NCBI GenBank assembly: GCA_905214435.1
Contig: CAJMMA010000068.1
Location: 1-8,131 of the forward strand
Origin: an uncultured bacterium
Lineage (GTDB): Bacteria; Actinomycetota; Coriobacteriia; Coriobacteriales; Coriobacteriaceae
Length of the DNA: 8,131 bases
Direction of reading: 5' to 3'
The position numbers and the translations under genes are program-made. Every line of letters begins with the position of its first letter. Within the stretch, counting starts at the first letter, position 1. The notes below the pieces were generated by a model that had not been told where the DNA came from, ran no database searches, and saw only the letters and a list, made by a program, of their open reading frames with translations. Below are positions 7,066 through 8,131 of this stretch, one piece after another.

Positions 7066-8131
7066 ATGAACAGGCTTTTCGACAAATCGATTGTGCTGGC
7101 GTGCTGCATCGCAGCCGCCACAGGCCTTGCTGTGGACGCTCGCTTAGTCGCGGCGTTTTGCCTGGGCGTTATTGCCACCTCACTGGCCGAGGTCGCACAG
7201 GGAAATCGCGCCCGCCGTGCGAGCGAGGCCGTGAGCTACGCTTACATCATCGCGGCTGTCTTCGTGCCGCCGTTTATGCCGTTTGCGCCTCTCGCCCTCT
7301 ATGACATCGCGCGGCGCGTGCGCCGTGAGCACGCCTGGATCGCGTTGGGTGTCGGTGCTGTCTTTGCCTGTGCGCTCGTCGCGGACCTTCGCGGCGGCGC
7401 GCTCACCACCCGAACGCTGCTGCTAACCGCCATTCTTTCGGTCGCCGCCACGTTGCTGTCACTGCGCACCGCGCAGCTGGGGCGCGAACAGGAACGCATG
7501 CGCCGTACCCGCGACGAGCTGCAGGAACGAGCCCTCGCGCTCGAAGCGCGCAACCGCGATCTTGCCGACCGCCAGGACTACGAAGTCGAGCTCGCGACGC
7601 TCGCCGAACGCGCCCGCATCGCGCGCGAGATCCACGATAACGTCGGACACCAGCTCACGCGTGCCTCGCTACAAGCCGAAGCCCTGCGCGTGATCCACGC
7701 CGACGAGCCCGGCGTCGCCGCCGATTTCGCCGACGTCAAACGCACGGTTGACGAGGCGCTCCAACTTGTGCGTACTAGCGTCCACGCGCTCAACGACAAT
7801 GCGACCAACCTCTCCGTGCAGCTCGAACGCATCGTTGAAGGCGCGCGCTCGGACGGCGGCCCGCAGATTGAGCTTGAAGTTATGACCGAACATGCGCCCG
7901 CAAATGTCGCCAACTGCTTTGCGGCGGTCCTTCGCGAGGCGCTTTCCAACGCCATGCGCCACGCCCATGCCAATGCCGTTACCGTGCGGTGCATGGAGCA
8001 TCCGTCGTTTTACCAGCTCATCGTTACCGATAATGGCGCGGACGCGACCCCGGCGAGCAGCAGCAACGTCGCAGAAGGCATGGGGCTCGGCTCCATGCGC
8101 GAGCGCGTCGAGGCGCTTGGCGGCACCTTCA
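7066..8131 (+). CDS. Sensor histidine kinase, HisKA_3 (NarX/LiaS/DesK) group, partial at right edge
   Basis: The first 355 residues are present and nearly the whole kinase is visible. The N-terminal part (1-133) is hydrophobic, with about four membrane segments near 8-40, 57-82, 91-107 and 117-133 and very short outer loops, so it probably senses within the membrane. A charged, likely coiled-coil linker (about 134-180) follows. The HisKA_3 phospho-acceptor helix is RIAREIHDNVGHQLT (184-198) with His190 as the expected phosphorylation site. The ATPase domain has the N-box REALSNAMRHAHA (290-302, Asn295), the G1 box TDNG (321-324) and the G2 box GMGLGSMRERVEALGG (338-353). Such kinases phosphorylate a LuxR/NarL-type response regulator, which I expect just beyond the right edge. 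The ATG at 7066 has no ribosome binding site and seems leaderless; no in-frame start occurs in the bases just upstream. Its divergent position from the exporter suggests that it controls it. Confidence 0.93.
   Translation, partial: MNRLFDKSIVLACCIAAATGLAVDARLVAAFCLGVIATSLAEVAQGNRARRASEAVSYAYIIAAVFVPPFMPFAPLALYDIARRVRREHAWIALGVGAVFACALVADLRGGALTTRTLLLTAILSVAATLLSLRTAQLGREQERMRRTRDELQERALALEARNRDLADRQDYEVELATLAERARIAREIHDNVGHQLTRASLQAEALRVIHADEPGVAADFADVKRTVDEALQLVRTSVHALNDNATNLSVQLERIVEGARSDGGPQIELEVMTEHAPANVANCFAAVLREALSNAMRHAHANAVTVRCMEHPSFYQLIVTDNGADATPASSSNVAEGMGLGSMRERVEALGGTF

Overview
The window is GC-rich, gene-dense bacterial DNA. The codon usage, the TAG-rich stop codons, the DrrA/LiaS-type gene families and the intergenic GGGGACAG inverted repeats together suggest a high-GC Gram-positive actinobacterium. 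A gut Coriobacteriia of the Collinsella type is my best guess, but it is an inference from memory and no marker gene is present.

Region 1 (minus strand, 3298 down to 1) is a two-gene ABC transporter operon: a MacB/LolD-type ATPase (2585-3298) followed 8 bases later by a large FtsX-type permease that runs off the left edge. The permease reading frame is cut by one in-frame TAG at 1812-1814. The same frame then continues without another stop or shift to the window edge and still encodes recognisable FtsX sequence. This looks like a recent single-base nonsense mutation, possibly C to T in a glutamine codon, in a gene of about 900 codons.

Region 2 (3299-3538) has no gene. Next to the ATPase it holds a likely promoter with a 24-bp-spaced direct repeat. 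Further right are two inverted repeats built from the motif TTGGGGACAG; the first is a perfect 60-bp hairpin with 26-bp arms.

Region 3 (minus strand, 6866 down to 3539) is a tight three-gene ABC-2 exporter operon: a DrrA-like ATPase followed by two related but different ABC-2 permeases, with gaps or overlaps of 9 and 14 bases. Each gene has a good ribosome binding site. The pair of six-span permeases with large outer loops fits a heteromeric exporter, for example of a drug, peptide or lipid.

Region 4 (6867-8131) is a divergent intergenic region of about 200 bases, then a plus-strand sensor histidine kinase of the HisKA_3 (LiaS/DesK/NarX) group, cut by the right edge. The kinase appears to have a leaderless start: a TACAAT -10 box ends 6 bases before the ATG. 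A 17-base direct repeat (14/17 identical) lies between the kinase and the exporter, in a suitable place for a response-regulator operator. The simplest reading is that the kinase and an unseen response regulator to the right sense an envelope stress or a compound and control the divergent exporter. I see no wholly new system here; the most notable points are the amber-interrupted permease, the GGGGACAG hairpins and the candidate operators.
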